Assembly: GCF_014384745.1 (NCBI RefSeq)
Contig: NZ_JACRSO010000001.1
Span: 62,001 to 126,000 of the forward strand
Length of the DNA: 64,000 nucleotides
Direction of reading: 5' to 3'
Source: Luoshenia tenuis
Lineage (GTDB): Bacteria; Bacillota; Clostridia; Christensenellales; GCA-900066905
Shown here: positions 43,581-51,414 of the stretch, piece after piece
Numbering within the stretch: position 1 is the stretch's first letter
Layout: every line of letters starts with the position of its first letter
Made by a program: the position numbers and the translations under genes
Notes under the pieces: generated by a model
The model's database searches: none
What the model saw: only the letters and a program-made list of their open reading frames with translations
Told to the model about the DNA's origin: nothing

Positions 43581-44108
43581 TTACCGGTTGTAAACTTCGA
43601 TCCCCAACCCCTGCATCACATCCAGCGCCTTTTGGTGCAGCGCCGGGTCCGGCCCCAGGGTACAGGCCGCGTCGATACGGATGCGCGCCTGCGGCAGGGC
43701 GGCCCGCGCCAGTACGGCGTTGGAGAGCACGCAGATGTTGCTGACCAGCCCCACCAGCTCCACCTGTTCATAGGGCATGCCGCTTAAATACTCCGCCAGC
43801 GCCAGAGAACCAAAGGTCTCTTTGTAAAAAGCCTTGGTTTGCGGCGTATGGCAGTCCTTCACTCGTCCATACAGTTCCCAGCCCGGGGTCCCTTCCAGGC
43901 AATGGGGTATCGGCAGGTCGCGCCCCTCCTTGGTTTCCAGGTAATCGTCCCGGTGGGTATCAAAGGTGAAGATCACATCTCCCCCCGCCTGTGCGGCCGC
44001 CTCGATTTTCTGGCAGATCGCTCCCTCCAGCTTTTCCGCGCCTGGGAAACCCAAAGCGCCATCCACAAAATCGTTTTGGTAATCCACCACGATCAGCACC
44101 GTCTTCAT
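43581..44108 (-). CDS. isochorismatase-family cysteine hydrolase, nicotinamidase-like
   Basis: 175-residue cytosolic hydrolase. The catalytic Asp is in VVDYQNDFVDGALG, the cis-peptide/cysteine nucleophile region is LVGLVSNICVLSNA (Cys about 126), and the metal-binding type residues DTHRDDY and PIPHC match the nicotinamidase branch. Nicotinamide deamidation for NAD salvage is the most likely activity, but other isochorismatase-family amidases share these features. ATG at 44108 follows AAGGGGGAG. Monocistronic. Confidence 0.82.
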   Translation of the reverse strand: MKTVLIVVDYQNDFVDGALGFPGAEKLEGAICQKIEAAAQAGGDVIFTFDTHRDDYLETKEGRDLPIPHCLEGTPGWELYGRVKDCHTPQTKAFYKETFGSLALAEYLSGMPYEQVELVGLVSNICVLSNAVLARAALPQARIRIDAACTLGPDPALHQKALDVMQGLGIEVYNR

Positions 44109-44223
44109 CGGCCCAACTCCCCCTTTTTTAGGATGCTCCTTTATTGAAGCCGTTTTACATTTTTATTATAACCCAAATCTCCCCACATTACAGCTGCCGT
44201 TGCGGCAAAATGACTTAAGAACA

Positions 44224-44252
44224 TTGACAGGCCGCCGCGCAGGTTCTAAACT
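44224..44252 (+). promoter_or_regulatory. promoter of the HAD phosphatase gene
   Basis: TTGACA (44224-44229), 17 bases, TAAACT (44247-44252), about 37 bases before the start codon. Confidence 0.6.
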
Positions 44253-44288
44253 GGCAAGCGTAGGCCTTAAATTGGGCAGGAGGAATAT

Positions 44289-45053
44289 ATGGATAAGAAA
44301 TACTTCTTTTTTGATATCGACGGTACCCTGTGCTATGGCCTAAGCCGCACGGTGCCTGCCAGCACACAGGCCTGCCTTGCACAGCTGCGCGCCGCCGGGC
44401 ACTTTGTATCCATCGCTACGGGCCGTCTGCAAAAAGACGCCCTGGCCATCGCCCAGCGCATCGGCATTTCCACCCTGGTGGCCGATGGGGGCAACAGCGT
44501 CACCCTAAACGGGCGCCTGCTCTCCATGGAGAGCCTGCCTGTACCGGCCTGCGTGCGCTTTATCCGCCAACTGGAACAAAAGGGCATCCCCTGGGCTGCG
44601 GTGATCCATAACGAGCTGGAGCAGGTCACGCCGGATGGCCGCTACCGCCGGGCTATCGCCAGGGATTATTTCGGCATCGTTGAGGATCCGGCCTTTGACT
44701 ATACGGCCCAGCCGGCATTTTATAAGCTGATGGTGGCCTGCAGCCCCGAGTGGGAGAGCAGCATCGATTTTGGTACCCTTCCCCACGTACGTTATACGCC
44801 GGACCGGCTGATGATCGAGCCCACCAGCAAGGCCGATGGCATCAAAAAGATGATGGATGCACTGGATGCTCCCTACAGCGACGTGGTGGTCTTTGGAGAT
44901 GGCATGAACGATATCCAGATGTTTGGCGACCAGTGGTTTTCCATCGCCATGGGCAATGCCTGCCCGGAGCTTAAGGCCCTGGCCGACTATGTGACCGACC
45001 GCTGCGACCGGGATGGGATTTGGAACGCCTGCAAACGGTTCGGCTGGATCTGA
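44289..45053 (+). CDS. Cof-type HAD-superfamily phosphatase
   Basis: Haloacid dehalogenase-like hydrolase, subclass IIB, 254 residues. Motif I is FFDIDGTLCYG with the nucleophile and general-acid Asp pair, motif II is ISTLVADGGNSV region to SIATGRLQ, and motif IV is VVFGDGMNDIQMF, which holds the Mg-binding Asp residues. A cap domain lies between motifs. Relatives dephosphorylate sugar phosphates, FMN or pyridoxal phosphate; the natural substrate cannot be named. ATG at 44289 follows GCAGGAGG. Confidence 0.92.
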   Translation: MDKKYFFFDIDGTLCYGLSRTVPASTQACLAQLRAAGHFVSIATGRLQKDALAIAQRIGISTLVADGGNSVTLNGRLLSMESLPVPACVRFIRQLEQKGIPWAAVIHNELEQVTPDGRYRRAIARDYFGIVEDPAFDYTAQPAFYKLMVACSPEWESSIDFGTLPHVRYTPDRLMIEPTSKADGIKKMMDALDAPYSDVVVFGDGMNDIQMFGDQWFSIAMGNACPELKALADYVTDRCDRDGIWNACKRFGWI

Positions 45054-45106
45054 CGTTCATTTTTCATCGCCAAAGAGAAGCAGCCCTTTATCTTTATACG
45101 CAATAA

Positions 45107-45138
45107 AGGCATCCTCTCCAAAACTGGAGAGGATGCCT
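45107..45138 (-). terminator. terminator after the two-component system
   Basis: Perfect arms AGGCATCCTCTCCA and TGGAGAGGATGCCT with a four-base loop, followed on the minus strand by TTTATTG. It may also end the convergent HAD gene. Confidence 0.8.
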
Positions 45139-45159
45139 CTAAATGATCCCATTTACAAT

Positions 45160-45795
45160 TCACCGCCGCAAAACCCGGCCCGATTCGTAGTAAAAGATGG
45201 CCAGTTGCGTCCGATCCCGCAGTTGCAGCTTATCCAGTATCGCGCTGAGGTAATTGCGCACCGTGCCCTCGCTCAAATACAGCCGGGCGGCGATCTCCCG
45301 GTTGCTCAGTCCCTTGGCCACCAGCGCCATCAGCTCTTCTTCCCGGGCGCTAAGCCCATATTGGCTAAACTCTTTTTGCCCGCCCTGGGCCATCAGCTCG
45401 GGCAATTTGGTCACAATCTCATCGCCGAACACATTCTGCCCCATCTGCACGGCGCGCAGCGCAGGTACGATGCTCTCAAATTTCTGCTTGAGAATATATC
45501 CCTTAGCCCCCAGGCCGATGGCGCGCACGATGTACTCGTCATCTAAAAATGTGGTCAGGTAAAGGATCTTGGCCTGGGGTTCCGCCTGCAAGATCTGCTC
45601 GCCCGCCTGCAGGCCGGTCATCTTCTCCATCCGGATATCCATCAGCAAAATATCCGGTTGCTTCTGGCTGTAAAGCGCCACGGCCTCGCTGCCGTCATAC
45701 CCCATGGCCACGACCTCAATATCCCCTTCCGCCTCCAATATGGTCTTTAACGAGGCGCAGACCAGCCGGTCGTCATCCACCACTAAAACGCGCAT
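45160..45795 (-). CDS. NarL/LuxR-family response regulator
   Basis: Two-component response regulator, 211 residues. The receiver domain has the phospho-acceptor Asp in DILLMDIRMEK, the switch Thr in LTTFLDDEY and the Lys in KGYILKQ. The C-terminal LuxR-type helix-turn-helix reads SAREEELMALVAKGLSNREI followed by LSEGTVRNYLSAI. It follows the histidine kinase with a two-base gap. The likely target is the divergent ABC exporter operon, since a dyad and a promoter lacking a good -35 lie between them. Confidence 0.94.
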   Translation of the reverse strand: MRVLVVDDDRLVCASLKTILEAEGDIEVVAMGYDGSEAVALYSQKQPDILLMDIRMEKMTGLQAGEQILQAEPQAKILYLTTFLDDEYIVRAIGLGAKGYILKQKFESIVPALRAVQMGQNVFGDEIVTKLPELMAQGGQKEFSQYGLSAREEELMALVAKGLSNREIAARLYLSEGTVRNYLSAILDKLQLRDRTQLAIFYYESGRVLRR

Positions 45796-45797
45796 GC

Positions 45798-46865
45798 CTA
45801 TCCCTCCTCAACCCTTTGCCTGGGTACGGATACGAAGATTCTATATCCATTCTCCCGGCTGATCAGCAGGTTGCCCTCCAGCGCGGCCACCCGCTCGGCC
45901 ATATTTTTAAGCCCTAGCCCATCCTTTGATGGGCGCACCTGCGGGCTGCCGTTATCCTGTACGATGAGCTGATACAGCGCGGGATGCTCGATCACCTCGA
46001 TGCGCACCTGCGTGGCGTCCGAGTGACGCATCACATTGCTCAGCGCTTCTTTTACGATCATGATAAAACAATACTGTACCTCCTTGGCCATGCGCCCCTG
46101 CACATCGCACACAAAGCTGACCGGGCAAAAGCTGAAATCCCGCAGCAGCTGTCCCAGCTGGATCTGCAGATCGATGGATTCATCGTGAAGGTCGTGCACG
46201 CTGGCGCGGATATTATCCATGGCCTGCGAGAGGGTATCTCGCACGCCGTTAAGCTCCCCGTTGAGCGGCTGCTCCCGGTGCAGGGCCATCAGCGCCCCCA
46301 CCTGCAATATCGAGCGGGAGAGCATATGCCCTACGTGATCGTGTATTTCCCTGGCGATGCGGTTGCGCTCGTTCAGCGTCGCCAGGCGTATCTCATAATC
46401 CTGCTTTTCCAGCAGCTCCTTATTGCGCTGCTCCAGCAGCAGCGCCAATTCGCGGCTGTCGTCCCGCATGCGGTTAAATTTTGCCCCTGCGCGCTCTAAG
46501 GCCAGTGTGCGCTGGCGCAGCACCCACCCAAGGCCCATGAACAGCACCGTCATGATCCCCAAAAGGTCGGCCGAAAACAGCGGCCCGGCAAGCGATAGTA
46601 TCCCCAGGGCCACCCCCACCGGCCAGGGGCATACAATCGCCACATCGTAAAACACCAGCGGCAAAAAAACGCAGAACTCCGGCGCGAAAATACAGATCAT
46701 CCCATAGCCCAGCGCTACGGCGCCGGTAAAGCGCCGGTCGTCAAAATATCCCGCCAAGGCGCTGACGCATATGCCCACGAGCAGGGGCAGCGGGGCCAGC
46801 GCGCCCGGCCGCTGCGCCATCACCGTCATACAGCAGACCAACAGCATCGCCTTATCGATCAGCAC
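45798..46865 (-). CDS. NarL-type sensor histidine kinase (HisKA_3)
   Basis: Membrane sensor kinase of about 355 residues. Five to six short hydrophobic helices at the N terminus (about 1-130) with little extracellular sequence suggest an intramembrane-sensing kinase like LiaS or DesK. A coiled linker follows, then the phospho-acceptor His in IAREIHDHVGHMLSRS and the ATPase N and G boxes, IVKEALSNVMRHSDAT and DGLGLKNMAERV. GTG at 46865 with AAGGGGGAG fits better than the upstream ATG at 46952. Its pairing with an ABC-2 exporter is the common layout of cell-envelope stress or antimicrobial-peptide systems. Confidence 0.92.
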   Translation of the reverse strand: MLIDKAMLLVCCMTVMAQRPGALAPLPLLVGICVSALAGYFDDRRFTGAVALGYGMICIFAPEFCVFLPLVFYDVAIVCPWPVGVALGILSLAGPLFSADLLGIMTVLFMGLGWVLRQRTLALERAGAKFNRMRDDSRELALLLEQRNKELLEKQDYEIRLATLNERNRIAREIHDHVGHMLSRSILQVGALMALHREQPLNGELNGVRDTLSQAMDNIRASVHDLHDESIDLQIQLGQLLRDFSFCPVSFVCDVQGRMAKEVQYCFIMIVKEALSNVMRHSDATQVRIEVIEHPALYQLIVQDNGSPQVRPSKDGLGLKNMAERVAALEGNLLISRENGYRIFVSVPRQRVEEG

Positions 46866-46940
46866 GCACGCTCCCCCTTCCCTTTTATCCGCTTTCTTTA
46901 TTGTATCCCCTTCGGGCCGCGCGCACAATCGCCCCGGCGG

Positions 46941-47012
46941 AAAATGTGACATTCATCACCCCGTGGAATTGACCGCCGGCACTACCTGCCCCGCCGGCGC
47001 GCAGGCTATAAT
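46941..47012 (+). promoter_or_regulatory. divergent control region of the two-component system and ABC exporter
   Basis: Contains the dyad GTGACATTCATCAC (46946-46959), the inverted repeat CGCCGGC/GCCGGCG (46974-46980 and 46993-46999) and TATAAT at 47007-47012 without a recognisable -35. A promoter needing an activator would look like this. The dyad is a good candidate for the response-regulator site. Confidence 0.5.
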
Positions 47013-47045
47013 AAGGGCATAAAGGCAATAAAGGAGGCACACGCC

Positions 47046-47984
47046 ATGGCTTTGGTAGAAGTTCAAAACCTGGTCAAGCGCTATGGAGAACTGCTGGCGC
47101 TGGATCACTTCAATCTTAACATTCAGGAGGGCGAGATATTCGGGCTGCTGGGGCCCAACGGTTCGGGCAAGACCACCGCTATCAACTGCATCCTGGCTCT
47201 GCTCAAATTTGATAAGGGGGATATCCGCCTGTTCGGCAAGCCCATGGCCCCTAATGCGTACGACATCAAGCGGAATATCGGCGTGGTCATGCAGAATGTA
47301 GCGGTATTTGAGGAGCTGACCGTTTACGAAAACGTGGACTATTTTTGCGCCCTGTATGTGCCCGAGCGCGACAAGCGCCGCCAGCTGGTACAGGAGGCCA
47401 TCGATTTTGTAGGTCTGCAGGATTTTTGCAAATTCTACCCCCGCAAGCTCTCCGGCGGGTTGCTGCGGCGGTTAAATATCGCCTGCGGCATCGCCCACAA
47501 GCCGCGGCTGATCTTTTTGGATGAGCCCACTGTGGCGGTGGACCCCCAAAGCCGCAACAACATTCTGGAGGGCATCGCCCAGCTGAACCGCGAGGGGGCC
47601 ACTATCGTTTACACCTCCCACTATATGGAGGAGGTGGAGCAGCTCTGTACCCGTATCGCCATCATGGATAAGGGCCGCACGCTGGCTACCGGCACCAAAG
47701 AGGAACTCAAAGCCATGATCAACCGGGGCGAGACCGTGCGCATCGACCTGGAGGGGCAGCCCGGAGAGATCGTCGCCAAACTGCGCGAGCTGCCTGCCGT
47801 CGCCTCCGCAAAGCTTGAGGATCACCGGCTGGTGGTGCGCTGCAAGGCCGGCGGCCAGCACAATCTGGTAGCGATACTGGATGCGCTGCGCCAGTGGGAC
47901 GTGGCCTTTGGGCGGGTCTTTTCCGAGCTGCCCACCCTTAACGATGTGTTTCTGGAGATCACCGGCAAGGAACTGCGGGATTAA
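47046..47984 (+). CDS. ABC transporter ATP-binding protein
   Basis: Cytosolic ATPase of an ABC-2 type exporter, 312 residues. Walker A is LGPNGSGKTTAINC, the signature motif is LSGGLLRRLN, Walker B is LIFLDEPTVAVDP and the switch His is in VYTSHYMEE. A C-terminal extension of about 90 residues follows the nucleotide-binding domain, as in the NatA/CcmA-like group. ATG at 47046 follows AAAGGAGG. Two permease genes follow, and the two-component system diverges from it. Confidence 0.95.
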   Translation: MALVEVQNLVKRYGELLALDHFNLNIQEGEIFGLLGPNGSGKTTAINCILALLKFDKGDIRLFGKPMAPNAYDIKRNIGVVMQNVAVFEELTVYENVDYFCALYVPERDKRRQLVQEAIDFVGLQDFCKFYPRKLSGGLLRRLNIACGIAHKPRLIFLDEPTVAVDPQSRNNILEGIAQLNREGATIVYTSHYMEEVEQLCTRIAIMDKGRTLATGTKEELKAMINRGETVRIDLEGQPGEIVAKLRELPAVASAKLEDHRLVVRCKAGGQHNLVAILDALRQWDVAFGRVFSELPTLNDVFLEITGKELRD

Positions 47985-47999
47985 GGGGGCGCGCTTATC

Positions 48000-49142
48000 A
48001 TGAAAAACTTATTTATCGCACGCATGAAGTGCCTGCTGCGGGACAGGTCCACACTGTTTTGGACTCTGCTGTTCCCGCTGCTGTTATCCACGCTGTTCTT
48101 CGTGGCCTTTGGCCATCTGCATAGCGACCAGGACATTGTTTTTGACCCCATACCCGTTGCCGTGGTCGACAACGAGGCCTATGCCGGGGATACGCTGCTC
48201 CAGGAAACGCTGTCCGCCGTATCTTTGCCCCAGGATAACGCTTTGCTGGAAATGCGCCTAGCCAGCGCCCAGCAGGCCCATACCCTGTTGGAGGAGGGGA
48301 CTGTTTCCGGGGTGATCACCCCAGGGGATACGCCTACTTTGGCCGTGCGTCAATCCGGCCTTACGCAAAGCGTGCTCAAAGCTTTTCTCGACCAGTATGT
48401 GGGGATCAAGGCCACCGTTACACACCTGGCGACGCTGGACCCCGCCGCGGCCCAGCATGCGCTGGCCGATGCGGACTTTGGCCGCAATCATCTGCGCGAG
48501 ACCTCCTTTAGCGATGCTTCGCCGGATACCATTCTCAACTATTTTTACGCGCTGCTTGCCATGGTCTGCCTCAACGGCAGCTTTTGGGGGCTGCGCAACG
48601 CCACCGATATTCAGGCGGACTTATCGCCCATCGGCGCGCGGCGCAATCTGGCCCCCACCCATAAGCTCAAAGGGATGCTGACCGACGAGGCGGCGGCGCT
48701 GCTCATCCATTATACGATCATCCTGATCACCCTGGCCTACCTGGCCTTCGTCTTAAAAATATCCCTGGGCACGCACCTTTGGCCCCTGCTCTCCCTTTGC
48801 CTGGTGGGTTGCTTTATGGGGGTGGCCTTTGGCACCTTTGTCGGCTCCGTATTGAAAATAAGGGAAAGTATAAAAACAGGGCTGTTGATCGCTATCACGC
48901 TGTTCCTGTGCTTTTTAGCCGGGCTGATGTTTGCGGATATGAAAAATATCGTGGCCCAATATGCGCCTGCGCTCCAATATATCAACCCTGCGGCACTGCT
49001 TTCAGACGGGTTCTACAGCCTGTATATGTTCGGCGCCGGTCCCCGGTTTATCGTCAATATCGCTTTGCTGCTGGGCTATGGCGTACTTTTCGGCATCGGC
49101 AGTTATCTGGCCGTAAGGAGGAATCGCTATGCAAGTATTTAG
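48000..49142 (+). CDS. ABC-2 type permease
   Basis: 380-residue membrane subunit with one N-terminal helix (WTLLFPLLLSTLFFVAFG), a large extracytoplasmic domain of about 150 residues, and five to six C-terminal helices (NYFYALLAMVCLNGSFWGL to LLGYGVLFGIGSYLAV): the topology of the ABC-2/YhgE-like exporter permeases. ATG at 48000 follows AAGGGGG, 15 bases after the ATPase gene. It overlaps the next permease by 14 bases, consistent with a heterodimeric membrane unit. Confidence 0.92.
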   Translation: MKNLFIARMKCLLRDRSTLFWTLLFPLLLSTLFFVAFGHLHSDQDIVFDPIPVAVVDNEAYAGDTLLQETLSAVSLPQDNALLEMRLASAQQAHTLLEEGTVSGVITPGDTPTLAVRQSGLTQSVLKAFLDQYVGIKATVTHLATLDPAAAQHALADADFGRNHLRETSFSDASPDTILNYFYALLAMVCLNGSFWGLRNATDIQADLSPIGARRNLAPTHKLKGMLTDEAAALLIHYTIILITLAYLAFVLKISLGTHLWPLLSLCLVGCFMGVAFGTFVGSVLKIRESIKTGLLIAITLFLCFLAGLMFADMKNIVAQYAPALQYINPAALLSDGFYSLYMFGAGPRFIVNIALLLGYGVLFGIGSYLAVRRNRYASI

Positions 49143-50292
49143 GCTGTACTTTAAGCTCATCCGCAAGGTATTTCCTTCCCTGGCGATCTATCTGGGCGTA
49201 TTCCTGGTGTTAGCCATCGGCTTTACCTTCCTGGGTAGCGACAGCGAACAAGCCGCCTTTTCGCAGGAGGGGATCAAGCTGACCATCATCAATCGTGACG
49301 GCCCCTCCACCGTTGCCGACGGGCTGGCCGAGCATTTGGGAAGGAGCAATACGCTGGTCGAGCTGCCGGACGATACCGAGACCCTGCAGGACGCAATTTA
49401 TTACCGCAACGTTTCCTATATCCTGATCGTGCCCGATGGGTTCAGCCAAGGTTTTGCCCAGGGCGAAAACGTGACGCTGGATAAGATCTCCATACCCGAT
49501 ACCACCGAGGGCATGTATGCCGATACCCTGATCAACCAGTACCTCGCCACGGCGCAGCTCTATCAAAAGGCGCTTCATGACCCCGGCCGGGCCGTGCAGG
49601 CTACGTTAGAGGACTTACAGGCGCAAACCCCGGTCAGCCTGCAAAACACCAGCCTGGCCGGTGAGGAAACAGCCGGCTACATCTTCTATTTTAAGTTTCT
49701 GGCTTATGTGCTTTTGGGCATGGTGATCCTGGGGTTGGGCACCATTATGATGCACTTTAATGAACCCAACCTGCGGCGGCGCAACCTATGCTCCCCCCTG
49801 ACCCTGCGCAGCATCAACCTGCAACTGGCTATGGGCAACGGCATCTTTACCCTGGCCTGCTGGCTGCTCTTGACCCTGACCGGCCTTATCTTGTATAAAG
49901 GCGCCTTGCTCCAATCGGGGCTTTTGGGGCTGCTCAGCCTCAACGCGCTGGTGTTTTCCGTAGTCTGCGCAGCCATCGGCTTCCTGATAGGGATTTTTGT
50001 GCGCAACGCCACCGTTCAGTCCGCTATCTCCAACGTACTGACCCTGGGCATGAGCTTTCTGTGCGGCGTTTTCGTCCCCCGCAGCGTGATGAGCAGCTCC
50101 GTGCTGGCGGTATCAAAATTTCTTCCGGCCTACTGGTATGTAGACGCGTTGGAAAACATCGCCGGACTGACTCGGATCGACTTCGCCTCGTTGCAGCTGA
50201 TCTTCCAGGCACTGGGTATCCAGCTGGCATTTGCCGCCGCCATCTTCTCTATCGGTTTACTGCTCAGTCGCCAAAGGCGGATCAGCCGATAA
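49129..50292 (+). CDS. ABC-2 type permease, second subunit
   Basis: 387 residues with the same plan as the preceding gene: N-terminal helix (SLAIYLGVFLVLAIGFTFLG), a large outer domain, then six C-terminal helices including IFVRNATVQSAISNVLTLGM and FLCGVFVPRSV. ATG at 49129 lies within the upstream permease gene behind AAGGAGG. The transcript ends at the bidirectional hairpin 50300-50335. The exported compound is unknown; regulation by an intramembrane-sensing kinase suggests a lipid, peptide or antibiotic. Confidence 0.92.
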   Translation: MQVFRLYFKLIRKVFPSLAIYLGVFLVLAIGFTFLGSDSEQAAFSQEGIKLTIINRDGPSTVADGLAEHLGRSNTLVELPDDTETLQDAIYYRNVSYILIVPDGFSQGFAQGENVTLDKISIPDTTEGMYADTLINQYLATAQLYQKALHDPGRAVQATLEDLQAQTPVSLQNTSLAGEETAGYIFYFKFLAYVLLGMVILGLGTIMMHFNEPNLRRRNLCSPLTLRSINLQLAMGNGIFTLACWLLLTLTGLILYKGALLQSGLLGLLSLNALVFSVVCAAIGFLIGIFVRNATVQSAISNVLTLGMSFLCGVFVPRSVMSSSVLAVSKFLPAYWYVDALENIAGLTRIDFASLQLIFQALGIQLAFAAAIFSIGLLLSRQRRISR

Positions 50293-50299
50293 GAGGTAT

Positions 50300-50335
50300 A
50301 ACAAATGCCCGCAGATCATTCTGCGGGCATTTGTT
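50300..50335. terminator. bidirectional terminator between the ABC exporter and the gerQ-like gene
   Basis: Perfect arms AACAAATGCCCGCAG and CTGCGGGCATTTGTT with a six-base loop between convergent genes. Confidence 0.92.
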
Positions 50336-50346
50336 TGTTTAAAAGC

Positions 50347-50817
50347 TCAGCGGTAGCCGTTATTTCCCCGGCGCGGCAAATAGGGGTTTTGATAGCTGTT
50401 GCGCTGTGGGAAGCCGTTGTTGGCGGGCGCTGTGTTGGTATTGGCTACGGTAACGGCGCCCGTGGTACTGGCAAACTCTTCGGGTACCTCGGTGGTATCA
50501 AAAAAAGTGGCAAACTTGAGCGAGTAAATATCGCAAACCGTAAAGCTGCCGTTGGCGGGATTTTCCAGCGTAACAAAGTTTACGCCCGCCGCGTACAGGA
50601 TGCCCGATTTCTCTACAATGGCATTGCCGATCAAAAACTCACACACGACGAAATAACCGATCGCTTTTGATAGCACCTCGGAGAAGGACTCGTAGAAGAA
50701 CTGATTCGCATTCTCGGGGAAATCCGTATTGCCCGTCTGGTTTTGCATGATATCGCCCAGGTTGCCCGGCGCCCCGGCCTGATTGCCCCCAATGTTTTGG
50801 TTTGGTTGTAAAGCCAT
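50347..50817 (-). CDS. possible GerQ-like spore coat protein
   Basis: 156-residue protein with an Asn/Gln/Gly-rich N terminus, a compact middle domain, and an Asn/Pro/Arg-rich tail. The middle segment (SGILYAAGVNFVTLENPANG, then DIYSLKFATFFD) follows the same pattern as the GerQ core (IEAAG..HI..SDP.TG..., then a Y/F-rich strand ending ATF). It lies 24 bases downstream of a CwlJ-type hydrolase; in Bacillus GerQ is needed to place CwlJ in the coat and the two genes are neighbours. ATG at 50817 follows AAAGGATGGGA. The assignment is inference from pattern plus context. It could also be an unrelated coat protein. Confidence 0.5.
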   Translation of the reverse strand: MALQPNQNIGGNQAGAPGNLGDIMQNQTGNTDFPENANQFFYESFSEVLSKAIGYFVVCEFLIGNAIVEKSGILYAAGVNFVTLENPANGSFTVCDIYSLKFATFFDTTEVPEEFASTTGAVTVANTNTAPANNGFPQRNSYQNPYLPRRGNNGYR

Positions 50818-50840
50818 ATGATCCCATCCTTTCAACTGTT

Positions 50841-51281
50841 TTATGTGTCAAAATACGCGCTGGTAGGGTTATAAAAGCAATGGTCTCCTATCCGCACCAC
50901 AAAGTAGCCGACCTCGCTAGGAAAATTGGGCCTGCAATTGGGCGAATAGGGATTGTAAAACCATAGGGCCGACCCCAGGTTCAGCAGCCGGTTGCCCGCG
51001 ATAGCCCAGTCCGCAATATCGTAATGAATCTGCTCGGCCGGGATATTGAAGATATTCTGCGGGTTATACTGCCCGTTTTCCACCTCGGATGCGCAGACGA
51101 ACTGCCGCTCCTGAAAGATGATGTTGCGTATCGATCCCTGCCCGATGCGCGCATATTCGCCATACGGGGTGTTGACCCGGTTCATGACCACACTGGCTAC
51201 GGCCTTCATGCCGTTTTCGCCTTCGCCGCCGGCCTCGCACCGAATCAGCCGTGCCAACAGTTCCCGATCCGACAACGGCAT
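50841..51281 (-). CDS. cwlJ: CwlJ-type spore cortex-lytic hydrolase
   Basis: Cell wall hydrolase of the SleB/CwlJ catalytic family (Hydrolase_2), 146 residues, without signal peptide or peptidoglycan-binding domain, which is the CwlJ rather than the SleB layout. The catalytic Glu region is LLARLIRCEAGGEGENGMKAV, followed by ASVVMNRV, the IRNIIFQERQF stretch, SALWFYNP and DHCFYNPT. ATG at 51281 has GAGAGGGGGG six bases upstream; the long upstream frame to 51500 is not needed. CwlJ acts on the cortex during germination and depends on GerQ in Bacillus; a GerQ-like gene follows. Confidence 0.88.
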   Translation of the reverse strand: MPLSDRELLARLIRCEAGGEGENGMKAVASVVMNRVNTPYGEYARIGQGSIRNIIFQERQFVCASEVENGQYNPQNIFNIPAEQIHYDIADWAIAGNRLLNLGSALWFYNPYSPNCRPNFPSEVGYFVVRIGDHCFYNPTSAYFDT

Positions 51282-51369
51282 AAGCATCCCCCCTCTCCTC
51301 TTTATTCCTATGACCCTTGCCATGCGGCTATGCCGCATATAGCCGCCAAAACCGGCCCAATTTTTACAT

Positions 51370-51402
51370 AAAAAAAGACGATGGCAAGCCATCGTCTTTT
51401 TG
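51370..51402 (-). terminator. terminator after the GH43 gene
   Basis: Arms AAAAAGACGATGG and CCATCGTCTTTTT with a four-base loop; T-run on the minus strand. Confidence 0.9.
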
Positions 51403-51414
51403 ATCGCTATCTCT

